This document shows positions 1-6,819 of a stretch of DNA of 9,045 nucleotides, piece after piece; position 1 is the first letter of the stretch, and each line of letters starts with the position of its first letter. The notes under the pieces were generated by a model that saw only the letters and a program-made list of their open reading frames with translations, was not told where the DNA came from and did no database searches. Source of the stretch: a bacterium (lineage in GTDB: Bacteria > Desulfobacterota > S145-22); the NCBI GenBank assembly GCA_027073795.1, contig JALTEW010000170.1, forward strand, positions 1 through 9,045, written 5' to 3'. The position numbers and the translations under genes were made by a program.

Positions 1-1108
1 CTGGAGGGATCAGAAAGGTACCATCTTTCCAAAGAACTTTCCCCTCCGACATAACCAGACGCACCTCGAAGTCTTTCAAATCACTCACGGCGATCAGATC
101 CGCCAGCCAGCCGGGAGCAATCCCCCCTCGCCCCTTAAGATTGAAGTGTCGGGCAACGTGAAGGCTCAGCATCTTCACGGTTTCGATGGAGTCCAGCCCG
201 TATCCAACGGCAAGACGGGCCACATGATTCAGATATCCATTCTCCACGAGCATCTGGGGAGAGAACCCATCGGTTACCAGCATAATCCCTTCAGTTTGTT
301 TCCCTTTAAGGGCAGGGGCAATCGCCTTCAGGTCATCCCGTATATAACCACAGCGGATCATGACATCCATTCCACATCTGCGTTTTTCGAAAACCTCCTC
401 AGGGGAAACGGATTCATGGCAACTCGAGATGCCAGCGGCACAGTAGGCCGATAGCTTGTCCCCGCGCGCCCCCGCCGCATGCCCCTCGACAACCTTGCCT
501 GCCTGGTGCGTCAGGGCAACTTTCTCAAGGAGCGAGGCATCCTTGTCCAGCAGAGGGCCCCAATAAACCTCCCCCATCCCCACCGTGCTTTCCTGCCCAA
601 GGATATGGCTGAAATCCGACACGGAAAACGGGTAACAGGTTTCAAAGTCTGGATACGGAGGAACCTCCGGTGGTGCGGTCACAAAAATCGGAAGGGGCTG
701 GCGCTCTGCATCCTTCAAAAAAGAGAGGATTCCCTCTTTTCCACGCGCGGCCGCAATGGCCGCGGTCTCTGTGACGATACAGGTAGCTCCTCCCGGGATG
801 GCATAGCGCAAAAATTCTCCAAGCGTAGCCAATCCATCCACATGTGTATGACCCTCTATAAATCCGGGGCAAAGAATCGCTGAACCGAGATCGATGATTT
901 CTGTATGGTCCCCAAGGGTTAACGGGTGTTCCCAGCCTACAACGAAGCAAATCCATTTCCCCCAGAGGCCCACAGTGACCTCCCTTTCGATTTCTCCCGT
1001 AAAGACATTGACAAGCCCCGCCGCCTTTAAAACCCTTTCAGGCGGTTCCTTAAAAAGGCTGATTTGTACTATTCTGGACAAAGAATCCCGTGACATATCA
1101 CCCGTCAC
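1..1108 (-). CDS. ade: Adenine deaminase-family amidohydrolase (3' end beyond window)
   Basis: Metal-dependent amidohydrolase of the Ade family, which deaminates adenine to hypoxanthine in purine salvage. About 369 residues are present; the frame is open to the left edge, and family members are near 590. Metal-site motifs seen: GHTH (residues 86-89) after PGFIE, GMGE (177-180), EGH (208-210), SSCHE (228-232) and VTD (278-280); a typical ARHF...RGGIAPG...ADL stretch follows. The TDPHEIAN segment I recall in typical Ade reads TETAAIAAA here, and the usual SSDHE reads SSCHE, so the substrate may not be adenine. I chose the GTG at 1108 because AGGGGG (1114-1119) lies 5 bases upstream; the first ATG (1096) is too far from it. 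An in-frame TAG lies further upstream. The gene follows livF by 66 bases on the same strand. Family assignment is strong, exact substrate uncertain. Confidence 0.8.
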   Translation of the reverse strand, partial: MTGDMSRDSLSRIVQISLFKEPPERVLKAAGLVNVFTGEIEREVTVGLWGKWICFVVGWEHPLTLGDHTEIIDLGSAILCPGFIEGHTHVDGLATLGEFLRYAIPGGATCIVTETAAIAAARGKEGILSFLKDAERQPLPIFVTAPPEVPPYPDFETCYPFSVSDFSHILGQESTVGMGEVYWGPLLDKDASLLEKVALTHQAGKVVEGHAAGARGDKLSAYCAAGISSCHESVSPEEVFEKRRCGMDVMIRCGYIRDDLKAIAPALKGKQTEGIMLVTDGFSPQMLVENGYLNHVARLAVGYGLDSIETVKMLSLHVARHFNLKGRGGIAPGWLADLIAVSDLKDFEVRLVMSEGKVLWKDGTFLIPP

Positions 1109-1140
1109 TATTTCCCCCTCTACCTTGAAATTCAGTGTGT

Positions 1141-1169
1141 ACTATAGTGAAATTGATGCCAAAAATCAA
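1141..1169 (-). promoter_or_regulatory. Possible sigma-70 promoter of the amidohydrolase gene
   Basis: On the minus strand TTGATT (1164-1169) is followed after exactly 17 bases by TATAGT (1141-1146), matching the consensus at 4/6 and 5/6. It lies just after the livF stop and about 33 bases before the GTG start. This suggests the amidohydrolase can be transcribed independently of the liv operon. It is a pattern match only, in AT-rich intergenic DNA. Confidence 0.45.
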
Positions 1170-1174
1170 ATAAA

Positions 1175-1879
1175 TTAAAGACCGAGGTAGGCCCTTTTTA
1201 CATGGGGATTCTCGAGAAGCTCCTTGCTAAGTCCGGATAAGGTCACCTTTCCTGTTTCGAGGACATACCCACGCGTCGAGTTTTCCAGGGCATACCGAAG
1301 GTTCTGTTCCACCAGTAGAACTGTGACACCCTGCTGATTGATCTGGCGGATGACCTTGAAAAGGTCTTTCACGAGGATAGGCGCTAATCCCAAAGAAGGC
1401 TCGTCCAGCATCAGAATCTCGGGTTGTGACATGAGGGCGCGACCGATGGCCAGCATCTGTTGCTCACCCCCTGATAAGGTGCCGGCCAGTTGGTGCACCC
1501 GTTCCTTGAGGCGGGGAAACAGTTCGTACACCCGCTCGATATTTTTCATTTTCTGACGGCGTTTCTGCCTGAGATAGGCTCCCAGCTCAAGGTTTTCGAG
1601 AACCGTGAGGTTGGGCCAAAGTTTCCGACCCTCCGGGACCTGAACAATCCCAAGGGCCGTGATTTCATGGGGGGGAAGCAGGTGTATGAGGGTATCCTTG
1701 AAGGTAATGCTGCCCGTCTTGTTATCCAATAGCCCGGAAATAGCATTCAGCGTTGTGGTCTTCCCCGCCCCATTACTCCCGACAAGGGTGACCAACTCTC
1801 CCTGGGACACCTCAAAATTCACGTCCCACAAGGCCTGCATATCACCGTAAAAGACATTCAAATGTTCAACGCGTAGCAT
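1175..1879 (-). CDS. livF: LIV-type ABC transporter ATPase LivF
   Basis: One of two cytoplasmic ATPases that power a branched-chain/hydrophobic amino acid type importer. At 234 residues it has the usual LivF length. Visible motifs in order: Walker A GSNGAGKT (34-41), Q-loop Q80 in VQVPEGRKLW, ABC signature LSGGEQQ (135-141), Walker B ILMLDE (155-160) and PSLGLAP as D-loop region. VEQN (190-193) stands where many ABC ATPases have the switch histidine; glutamine there is usual for LivF. The ATG is 2 bases after the livG stop, so translation is probably coupled. It is the last of the five transporter genes. The C-terminal ...KRAYLGL is a typical LivF ending. No terminator-like hairpin follows the TAA stop. 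Confidence 0.95.
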   Translation of the reverse strand: MLRVEHLNVFYGDMQALWDVNFEVSQGELVTLVGSNGAGKTTTLNAISGLLDNKTGSITFKDTLIHLLPPHEITALGIVQVPEGRKLWPNLTVLENLELGAYLRQKRRQKMKNIERVYELFPRLKERVHQLAGTLSGGEQQMLAIGRALMSQPEILMLDEPSLGLAPILVKDLFKVIRQINQQGVTVLLVEQNLRYALENSTRGYVLETGKVTLSGLSKELLENPHVKRAYLGL

Positions 1880-1881
1880 AC

Positions 1882-2601
1882 TCAGTCACCCAGGTAAGCC
1901 TTAATTACTTCAGGGTTATTCGCCACCTCTTCAGGCGTGCCCTCAGCGATGATTTCACCATAATTCAGCACGATGATACGCTCAGACAACCCCATCACGG
2001 CCTGCATCACGTGTTCTATCATGATAATGGTTACACCACGCCCCTGAATCTGCCTCACCAAAGCCATCGTCTTTTCTGTTTCCACTGGGTTCAGGCCCGC
2101 CATAACCTCGTCCAGAAGAAGCAAATCCGGCTGGGTTGCCAGTGCCCGGGCAATCTCAAGACGCTTACGGCTCGGGACATTCAAACTTCCCGCGATTTCA
2201 TCTCTCCGCTCCCACAACTTCGTAAATTCCAAGGCCTCGCGGGCAATTTTCATGGCCTCTTTCTTGAGCATTCCCCGTTTCCCGAAATAGGCTCCCACAA
2301 GGACGTTTTTCAAGATACTCATGTTCAGAAAAGGTTTCACAACCTGATACGTTCTCGCAATGCCGATGTGGCAGATACGGTGTGTGTTCAAGGCATGTAT
2401 CGGGTAGCGTTCGCGATAAATGATTTGCCCGGAAGTAGGTTTGTAAACCCCGCTAATCATGTTGAACATCGTGGTCTTCCCCGCCCCATTGGGTCCGATC
2501 AGACCCAGCAACTCCCCCCGTCTGACGGAAAAACTGGCATTATTCACGGCCAGCAGGCCACCGAAGCTTTTCGTACAGTTTGTTACGTCCAAAAACGCCA
2601 T
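1882..2601 (-). CDS. livG: LIV-type ABC transporter ATPase LivG
   Basis: Second ATPase of the importer, 239 residues from the chosen start. The open frame extends back to an ATG at 2673, but that would overlap livM by about 70 bases. The ATG at 2601 lies 1 base after the livM stop (TGAcATG), has a GGGGCGGG-rich stretch upstream, and begins with the expected MAFLDVTNCTKSFGG. Motifs: Walker A GPNGAGKT (36-43), Q-loop Q86 in RTYQVVKPF, Walker B LLLLDE (160-165) and switch His197 in IEHVM. The signature region is degenerate: LNVPSRKRLEIARAL (140-154) instead of an LSGGQ-like or LPYGQQ-like motif. As I recall, some LivG subgroups have a related L-T-L-A-x-R-K-R-L-E version. With LivF, which keeps LSGGEQQ, the dimer would have one canonical and one non-canonical ATP site. 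Confidence 0.93.
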   Translation of the reverse strand: MAFLDVTNCTKSFGGLLAVNNASFSVRRGELLGLIGPNGAGKTTMFNMISGVYKPTSGQIIYRERYPIHALNTHRICHIGIARTYQVVKPFLNMSILKNVLVGAYFGKRGMLKKEAMKIAREALEFTKLWERRDEIAGSLNVPSRKRLEIARALATQPDLLLLDEVMAGLNPVETEKTMALVRQIQGRGVTIIMIEHVMQAVMGLSERIIVLNYGEIIAEGTPEEVANNPEVIKAYLGD

Positions 2602-2602
2602 G

Positions 2603-3556
2603 TCACGTCCCGCCCCTTCGTCTCTTTTTGACAATCTTACGCCGGACGTATGAAATAACCCCTGATAATCCATTGGGTTGGTAGATGATGATTACCACAA
2701 GCAACAGGCCATATACCAGAAGATGAAGGTTTGGAAAGAGCACCAGGACAAATTCCTGAAGAACCAGAAAAATCAAGGCCCCAAATATCGGGCCAAAAAT
2801 CGTCCCTATGCCGCCCACGATATTGATAAGGATGAGGTTGACGCTCTTTTCGAAACTGAAAACATCCCCCGGTTCCACATAAAAGATATACTGGGCGTAA
2901 AAGCTTCCACCGATACCCACGATAAACCCGCTCAGGGCAAGGGCCAGTATCTTATACAGCGGGGTATTAACCCCCAGCGTCTCCGAGGCATCGATATCAT
3001 CTTTGATGGCAAACAGGCCAAGCCCGAATTTCGAACGGTAAGCCCACACAGAAACGATAAAAACAATAAGTGCGATGATCAGCATCTCGTAGTAGAAAGG
3101 AACTTTACTAAATACCTTAGGGACAGGAAGGGTTAACCCAGAGGAACCACCTGTCAGGGATTCCCAGAAACTAGCGAGAACACGCGTAGCCTCTCCCACC
3201 CCGATGGTAGCAATGGCAAAGAAATATCCCCTGAGCCTTAGGAGGGGGTATCCCCACAACACTCCAAAAACAGCGGCCAGAAGTCCCCCAAGGGGAATCG
3301 TCAGCAGGGGATGCACCCCCAGCCTCAGCCACAGGATGGCCGTGGTATAGGCACCGACACCAAAAAAGCTGGCGTGGCCGAAGGAAATCTGCCCCGTGTA
3401 CCCCCCCAGGATATTCCAGCCAATGGCAATGGTAATAAAAAGGAAGGTCATAATACACAGGTGAATCACATACTGGTTGTGCATAAAAACCGGGAGCAGA
3501 AAAAGGAAAAGACCTATTAAAATAAAGGCTATCTGGGCTCTTGTCACACGTGCCAT
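2603..3556 (-). CDS. livM: LIV-type ABC transporter permease LivM
   Basis: Inner-membrane permease of the importer, 317 residues, highly hydrophobic with many membrane segments. Family hallmarks are NILGGYTGQISFGHASFFG (48-66) and the cytoplasmic coupling segment GLGLFAIKDDIDASETLGVN (178-197), followed by GGIGTIFGPIFGA (248-260). The open frame starts at an ATG at 3604, but that overlaps livH. I chose the ATG at 3556, 1 base after the livH stop, because it repeats the TGAcATG junction seen at livM/livG and gives a normal N-terminus (MARVTRAQIAFIL). The C-terminus is strongly basic (KIVKKRRRGGT), consistent with a cytoplasmic end. It would form a heterodimeric channel with LivH. Confidence 0.94.
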   Translation of the reverse strand: MARVTRAQIAFILIGLFLFLLPVFMHNQYVIHLCIMTFLFITIAIGWNILGGYTGQISFGHASFFGVGAYTTAILWLRLGVHPLLTIPLGGLLAAVFGVLWGYPLLRLRGYFFAIATIGVGEATRVLASFWESLTGGSSGLTLPVPKVFSKVPFYYEMLIIALIVFIVSVWAYRSKFGLGLFAIKDDIDASETLGVNTPLYKILALALSGFIVGIGGSFYAQYIFYVEPGDVFSFEKSVNLILINIVGGIGTIFGPIFGALIFLVLQEFVLVLFPNLHLLVYGLLLVVIIIYQPNGLSGVISYVRRKIVKKRRRGGT

Positions 3557-3557
3557 G

Positions 3558-4421
3558 TCAGATCGTTGCCCTCTTCCCGAAAATCCCTGTCGGTTTGATG
3601 ACAAGTATCAGAACAAGAAGCACGAAACTGATCATCTCCTGCAAATCGATGGGAATCACAAGGATACTGAAAGACTCAATGAGGCTCAACACGATGGAGC
3701 CGACGATAACCCCAAGAGTACTTTCCATCCCGCCAAGAACGATGATGCAGAAACTCTTCAGCAGAAAGTTCCCCCCAAACTCCGGAGAGAAAGAGTAGAT
3801 CATCGAAGCAAGAATGCCTCCCAGCGCGGCCAGGGCCGTCCCCAAACCGAAGGTAATCTGCGCCACGCGGTTGACCGGAATACCTACCAGGCTGCAGGCA
3901 TCACGATTCTGGGAAAGGGCACGCATCGCCTTCCCCAGATACGTCCTTTTCAGAAACATCAGCAACAACACGGTGGTAACAATGGAAATGACGAAAATAA
4001 TCACCCTGGGAATAGAAACCGGGACAAAAACTTTCACTGTTTTAAGGGCGTATCCCAAATTATATCCCACCTCGTCACCAGACCAGATGAGGTAAGCGAC
4101 ATTTTTCATCAACAGCCACACCCCAAAAAGGAGCAGGAGGGAGGCAATTTGAGGTGCATTCATGATTTTATCGACAAGATACCGTTGTATGAGCATCCCG
4201 AGAACGAAAAAAACGGGAAGAGCGATAATGATGGACAGGATAGGATCGACATGTTTCCAGGTAAAGAGGGTATATGCCACATAAGCGCCTAACATAAGGG
4301 TTCCCCCGTGGGCAAGGTTGACAACCTTCATAACCCCATAGATAATGGATAAGCCATACGCGATACTCGCGTAGAGGGCTCCAAACAAGATGGCATTTAC
4401 CAGAAGATAATCAATACTCAT
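3558..4421 (-). CDS. livH: LIV-type ABC transporter permease LivH
   Basis: Inner-membrane permease, 287 residues, near the usual LivH length, with about eight hydrophobic segments. The N-terminus carries the family pattern GLSIIYGVMKVVNLAHGGTL (23-42). The loop expected to contact an ATPase is LGKAMRALSQNRDACSLVGI (162-181), close to the typical GxAxRAxxQNxxxAxLxGI. GGMESTLGVIVG (230-241) replaces the usual GGMGSxxGAxxGG, with Glu in place of Gly at 233. GAGGTGAGGG upstream of the ATG (spacing 6) is a good ribosome binding site. The gene begins 77 bases after the binding-protein stop and ends 1 base before livM. Confidence 0.95.
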   Translation of the reverse strand: MSIDYLLVNAILFGALYASIAYGLSIIYGVMKVVNLAHGGTLMLGAYVAYTLFTWKHVDPILSIIIALPVFFVLGMLIQRYLVDKIMNAPQIASLLLLFGVWLLMKNVAYLIWSGDEVGYNLGYALKTVKVFVPVSIPRVIIFVISIVTTVLLLMFLKRTYLGKAMRALSQNRDACSLVGIPVNRVAQITFGLGTALAALGGILASMIYSFSPEFGGNFLLKSFCIIVLGGMESTLGVIVGSIVLSLIESFSILVIPIDLQEMISFVLLVLILVIKPTGIFGKRATI

Positions 4422-4452
4422 GCGCTACCCTCACCTCGCACCCAGGTACACC

Positions 4453-4480
4453 GAGGCCCCGGAGTAAATTCCGAGGCCCC
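4453..4480 (-). promoter_or_regulatory. GC-rich imperfect hairpin between livK and livH
   Basis: Within the 77-base gap, 4455-4463 can pair with 4470-4478 with one mismatch (C4459/A4474) around a 6-base loop. The sequence CCGAGGCCCC also occurs twice, at 4451-4460 and 4471-4480, exactly 20 bases apart. No T-run follows on the minus strand, so it is not a standard intrinsic terminator. Such a stem behind a binding-protein gene could protect its mRNA 3' end or lower expression of the downstream genes. That role is inferred from position. Confidence 0.4.
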
Positions 4481-4498
4481 AACGGTCAGGTTACGGTG

Positions 4499-5743
4499 TT
4501 ATTTCTTTGGCATGGGGCAAACAATCTTTCCCGTGGCGGCATTTTTCGGATAAACCGCAATAATCTTTCCCCCCGGCATATTCTGAACAATGACGTAGGG
4601 GTACGTGGCCTGGTGGGTTTTTTTATCGAACTTCAAAATCTGCCCAGCCACGAGAGAGGGTTTAAATTCCATATTTTCCAAGGCATCCCGAATCGCCTTC
4701 TTGTCCAGGGATCCTGCTATTTCAATGGCCTTAAACAACACCCTCGCCGTCTCATATGCCAAGGCGGGGTACCATTCCGTGATATTTACCTTGTAGCGCT
4801 CTTTATACATCTTTGCGAAGGTCTTGGACTGGGGATACGGGAGGAGGGGTGTCCACCACTGGGCGGCTACAAGATAATCCACCGCCTCTCCCATGCTTTT
4901 GCGCGCGTTGCTCTCCGGACCACGGGCCCCGTAACTTACGAACTTGTGGTAAAGCCCCATCTCGCTGTACTGTTTGTGCTGGGCGGAAAACTGGGGGAAG
5001 TGGCAGTCTGAGAGATAGACATCTGCATTCGCAGATTTTACCTTTATCAGGAGCGGGGCATAATTCTTGGTGTTTTTCTGAAAAGGCTCATCCAGGACCA
5101 GCTTGAAATACCCGGGATGCTCCTTCATCCCCTTTTTGACACCCGCCTCAAAATCCTTTCCATGGGCATTGTTTTCCCAGGAAAGGGCGATTTTGCAGGG
5201 TTTCGGCAGCCTTCCCTGATCGATCAATTCCTTCAGCAGGGTCATCTCCGTGTAAGAAAGCTCGCTGATGGAAGCCAGGGTCCCGAATATCCACTTGAAG
5301 CCGCGATGGTAGATAAAGGATGAGGCCCCGCCACCATTAATGTAAGGCACCCGGTATTTTTCCGGAACCACCGATTGCGCATTGACCTGGGAGGTGCTGT
5401 AAGACCCTAACATGACATCGACCTTATCCACCGTAATTAAATGCTCGGAGAGATTGACGGCTGTGGTCGGATCGCTCTTGTCATCATAAAGAATCAGGTT
5501 AACCTTCATTTTCTTGCCAAGCTTCTTGAGGTAAATCCCACCCTTGGCATTCACCTCATCGATGGCCATCTGATAACCCTCTTTAAAGAACTTCCCCGCC
5601 TTGGAATACTTCCCGGTCAGGGTGAGGCAACACCCCACCTTGATGACGTCAGCGGCGATGACCGTGGTAACCGACAACATGCAAATAACGGCCAGAACCG
5701 AGAAAAGCATCCCCCCTCTTAATAAAACACCACGTCTCTTCAT
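4499..5743 (-). CDS. livK: LIV-type ABC transporter periplasmic substrate-binding protein
   Basis: Periplasmic binding protein (Leu/Ile/Val-binding, type 1 periplasmic fold) that captures the substrate and delivers it to LivHMGF. It is 414 residues, at the long end for the family. A signal peptide is clear: MKRRG, a hydrophobic core (about 12-29), and likely cleavage after Ala30 or Ala31. Cys21 is not in a lipobox. The mature protein opens VIKVGCCLTLTGKYSKAG, matching the typical IKIG...PLTG start but with a vicinal Cys38-Cys39 pair. The ligand-site-like stretch GSYSTSQVNA is at 113-122. Further Cys are at 183, 247 and 409. The ribosome binding site AAAGGAGGAGG ends 3 bases before the ATG, so strong translation is expected. 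The ligand cannot be read from sequence; amino acids, amides or other small nitrogen compounds are all possible. Confidence 0.92.
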   Translation of the reverse strand: MKRRGVLLRGGMLFSVLAVICMLSVTTVIAADVIKVGCCLTLTGKYSKAGKFFKEGYQMAIDEVNAKGGIYLKKLGKKMKVNLILYDDKSDPTTAVNLSEHLITVDKVDVMLGSYSTSQVNAQSVVPEKYRVPYINGGGASSFIYHRGFKWIFGTLASISELSYTEMTLLKELIDQGRLPKPCKIALSWENNAHGKDFEAGVKKGMKEHPGYFKLVLDEPFQKNTKNYAPLLIKVKSANADVYLSDCHFPQFSAQHKQYSEMGLYHKFVSYGARGPESNARKSMGEAVDYLVAAQWWTPLLPYPQSKTFAKMYKERYKVNITEWYPALAYETARVLFKAIEIAGSLDKKAIRDALENMEFKPSLVAGQILKFDKKTHQATYPYVIVQNMPGGKIIAVYPKNAATGKIVCPMPKK

Positions 5744-5847
5744 GTTCCTCCTCCTTTAAAAATGGGTTTAAAGAGTTTGTCCCCTCTGGAACCTCCCAGC
5801 AAATCCCTTTCCCTCTTAAAAAGTTTTGTTATCCTCAAACACAGTTT

Positions 5848-5876
5848 AATTTAAGAAACACACAACCGCTTGTCAA
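5848..5876 (-). promoter_or_regulatory. Sigma-70 promoter of the liv operon
   Basis: On the minus strand a perfect -35 box TTGACA (5871-5876) is followed after exactly 17 bases by TAAATT (5848-5853, 4/6 match). Transcription would start near 5841, leaving a leader of about 97 bases before the binding-protein ATG. The promoter begins about 30 bases after the slipin stop codon. No terminator is seen between them, so read-through from the slipin gene is also possible. Confidence 0.65.
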
Positions 5877-5906
5877 GGGGTTTCACAGAATAACATGGAA
5901 GCCTGT

Positions 5907-6677
5907 TCACTTGCTCTTTGTATCGTCCGCGGCCTTCTTTTCCATATTCACCAGAAATGGCTTGAGAAGTTCAATAGGGATGGGGAAAATCGTGGTGGAG
6001 CTGTTTTCCGTGGCAATTTCAACCAGAGTTTGTAGATACCGGAGTTGCAAGGAAATGGGATGCTGGCCGATGATCTCAGCGGCCTCAGTCAACTTTGCTG
6101 CCGCCTGGTATTCCCCCTCGGCGTTAATCACCTTCGCGCGTCGCTCCCTTTCCGCTTCCGCCTGCCGGGCCATGGAACGCTGCATTTCCTCAGGGAGGTC
6201 GATATGCTTGACCTCCACCGCGGAAACCTTGATCCCCCACGGGTCGGTATGTTTATCAAGAACATCCTGAAGCTCGAAGTTAATCTTTTCCCGGTTAGAG
6301 AGAAGGTCATCCAACTCTGCCTGGCCTAGGATGCTGCGAAGCGTGGTCTGGGCCAGCTGTGAGGTGGCGTAGAGATAGTCATCCACCTCGATAATCGCCT
6401 TTTCCGGATCAATGACACGAAAGTACACGACGGCATTCACCTTGATGGAAACATTGTCTTTCGTAATCACATCCTGTGGGGGAACATCCATGACCACTGT
6501 TCGAAGGCTTACCTTGACCATCCGTTCGATAAAGGGAATAAGGATAATCAGGCCCGGCCCACGCGCCCCCACGAGCCTCCCGAGGCGAAAAACGACACCC
6601 CTTTCGTACTCTTTCAGAATTTTCAACATGGAGAACAGGATGACAACCAGGATAACAATGGGCGGAATAAGATACAT
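5907..6677 (-). CDS. Slipin (stomatin-like SPFH/band 7 membrane protein)
   Basis: Stomatin-family scaffold protein of 256 residues that oligomerises on the inner membrane. An N-terminal hydrophobic anchor (about 3-21) is followed by YERGVVFRLGRLVGARGPGL (24-43), diagnostic of prokaryotic stomatins. The SPFH core includes VPPQDVITKDNVSIKVNAVV (65-84) and TLRSILGQAELDDLLSNRE (112-130). A charged helical segment follows (RSMARQAEAERERRAKVINAEGE, in part 167-188). The C-terminal hydrophobic stretch TTIFPIPIELLKPFLV (228-243) aligns by position with the region of archaeal stomatin PH1511 that protease PH1510 cuts. GGAGGG lies 7-8 bases before the ATG. It follows the NfeD-type protease gene by 130 bases, the usual operon pairing. 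Proposed role: membrane microdomain organisation or quality control with that protease. Confidence 0.93.
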   Translation of the reverse strand: MYLIPPIVILVVILFSMLKILKEYERGVVFRLGRLVGARGPGLIILIPFIERMVKVSLRTVVMDVPPQDVITKDNVSIKVNAVVYFRVIDPEKAIIEVDDYLYATSQLAQTTLRSILGQAELDDLLSNREKINFELQDVLDKHTDPWGIKVSAVEVKHIDLPEEMQRSMARQAEAERERRAKVINAEGEYQAAAKLTEAAEIIGQHPISLQLRYLQTLVEIATENSSTTIFPIPIELLKPFLVNMEKKAADDTKSK

Positions 6678-6770
6678 AAGCGTTCCCTCCGTTTAAGGGT
6701 TGGCGGTTCACAACAGAGTACGAGGAGGCCGAAGGCATAAACCAGGGGAAAATATCGGTTAAATTGCTCT

Positions 6771-6819
6771 CTTTCCCTTCCACCTTCTACCTTCTACCTT
6801 CCATCTTCTACCTATTATT
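6771..6819 (-). repeat. Degenerate 7-bp tandem repeat overlapping the NfeD-type gene's stop
   Basis: Seven contiguous heptads fit the plus-strand pattern TTCTACC: CTTTCCC, TTCCACC, TTCTACC, TTCTACC, TTCCATC, TTCTACC, TATTATT. On the minus strand they read as a purine-rich GGTAGAA series. The TAG stop of the protease gene (6808-6810) lies inside one unit, and its last codons (Asn-Asn-Arg) are repeat-derived. The rest of the 130-base spacer before the slipin ATG shows only a ribosome binding site, with no clear promoter or terminator. Confidence 0.8.

Noticed and set aside
642..956. Minus-strand frame of 104 codons within the amidohydrolase region
   Set aside because: It is out of frame with the amidohydrolase, whose recognisable motifs occupy the same strand and bases; its translation resembles no family.
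2011..2631. Plus-strand open frame of 206 codons opposite livG
   Set aside because: It is fully antisense to livG with its intact ATPase motifs, and has no recognisable domain or ribosome binding site.
3477..4292. Long plus-strand open frame of 271 codons opposite livH and livM
   Set aside because: It is antisense to two clear permease genes. Its highly polar, Asn/His/Lys/Asp-rich translation is what the reverse complement of hydrophobic codons produces.
4453..4480. Intrinsic terminator after the binding-protein gene
   Set aside because: A GC-rich stem exists but no T-run follows on the minus strand, and the next gene belongs to the same transporter.
4496..5011. Plus-strand open frame of 171 codons opposite the binding-protein gene
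   Set aside because: It is an antisense shadow of livK; no family features.
6771..6819. CRISPR-like or transposon-end structure
   Set aside because: The units are 7 bp, contiguous and degenerate with no spacers, no target-site duplication and no nearby mobile-element genes.
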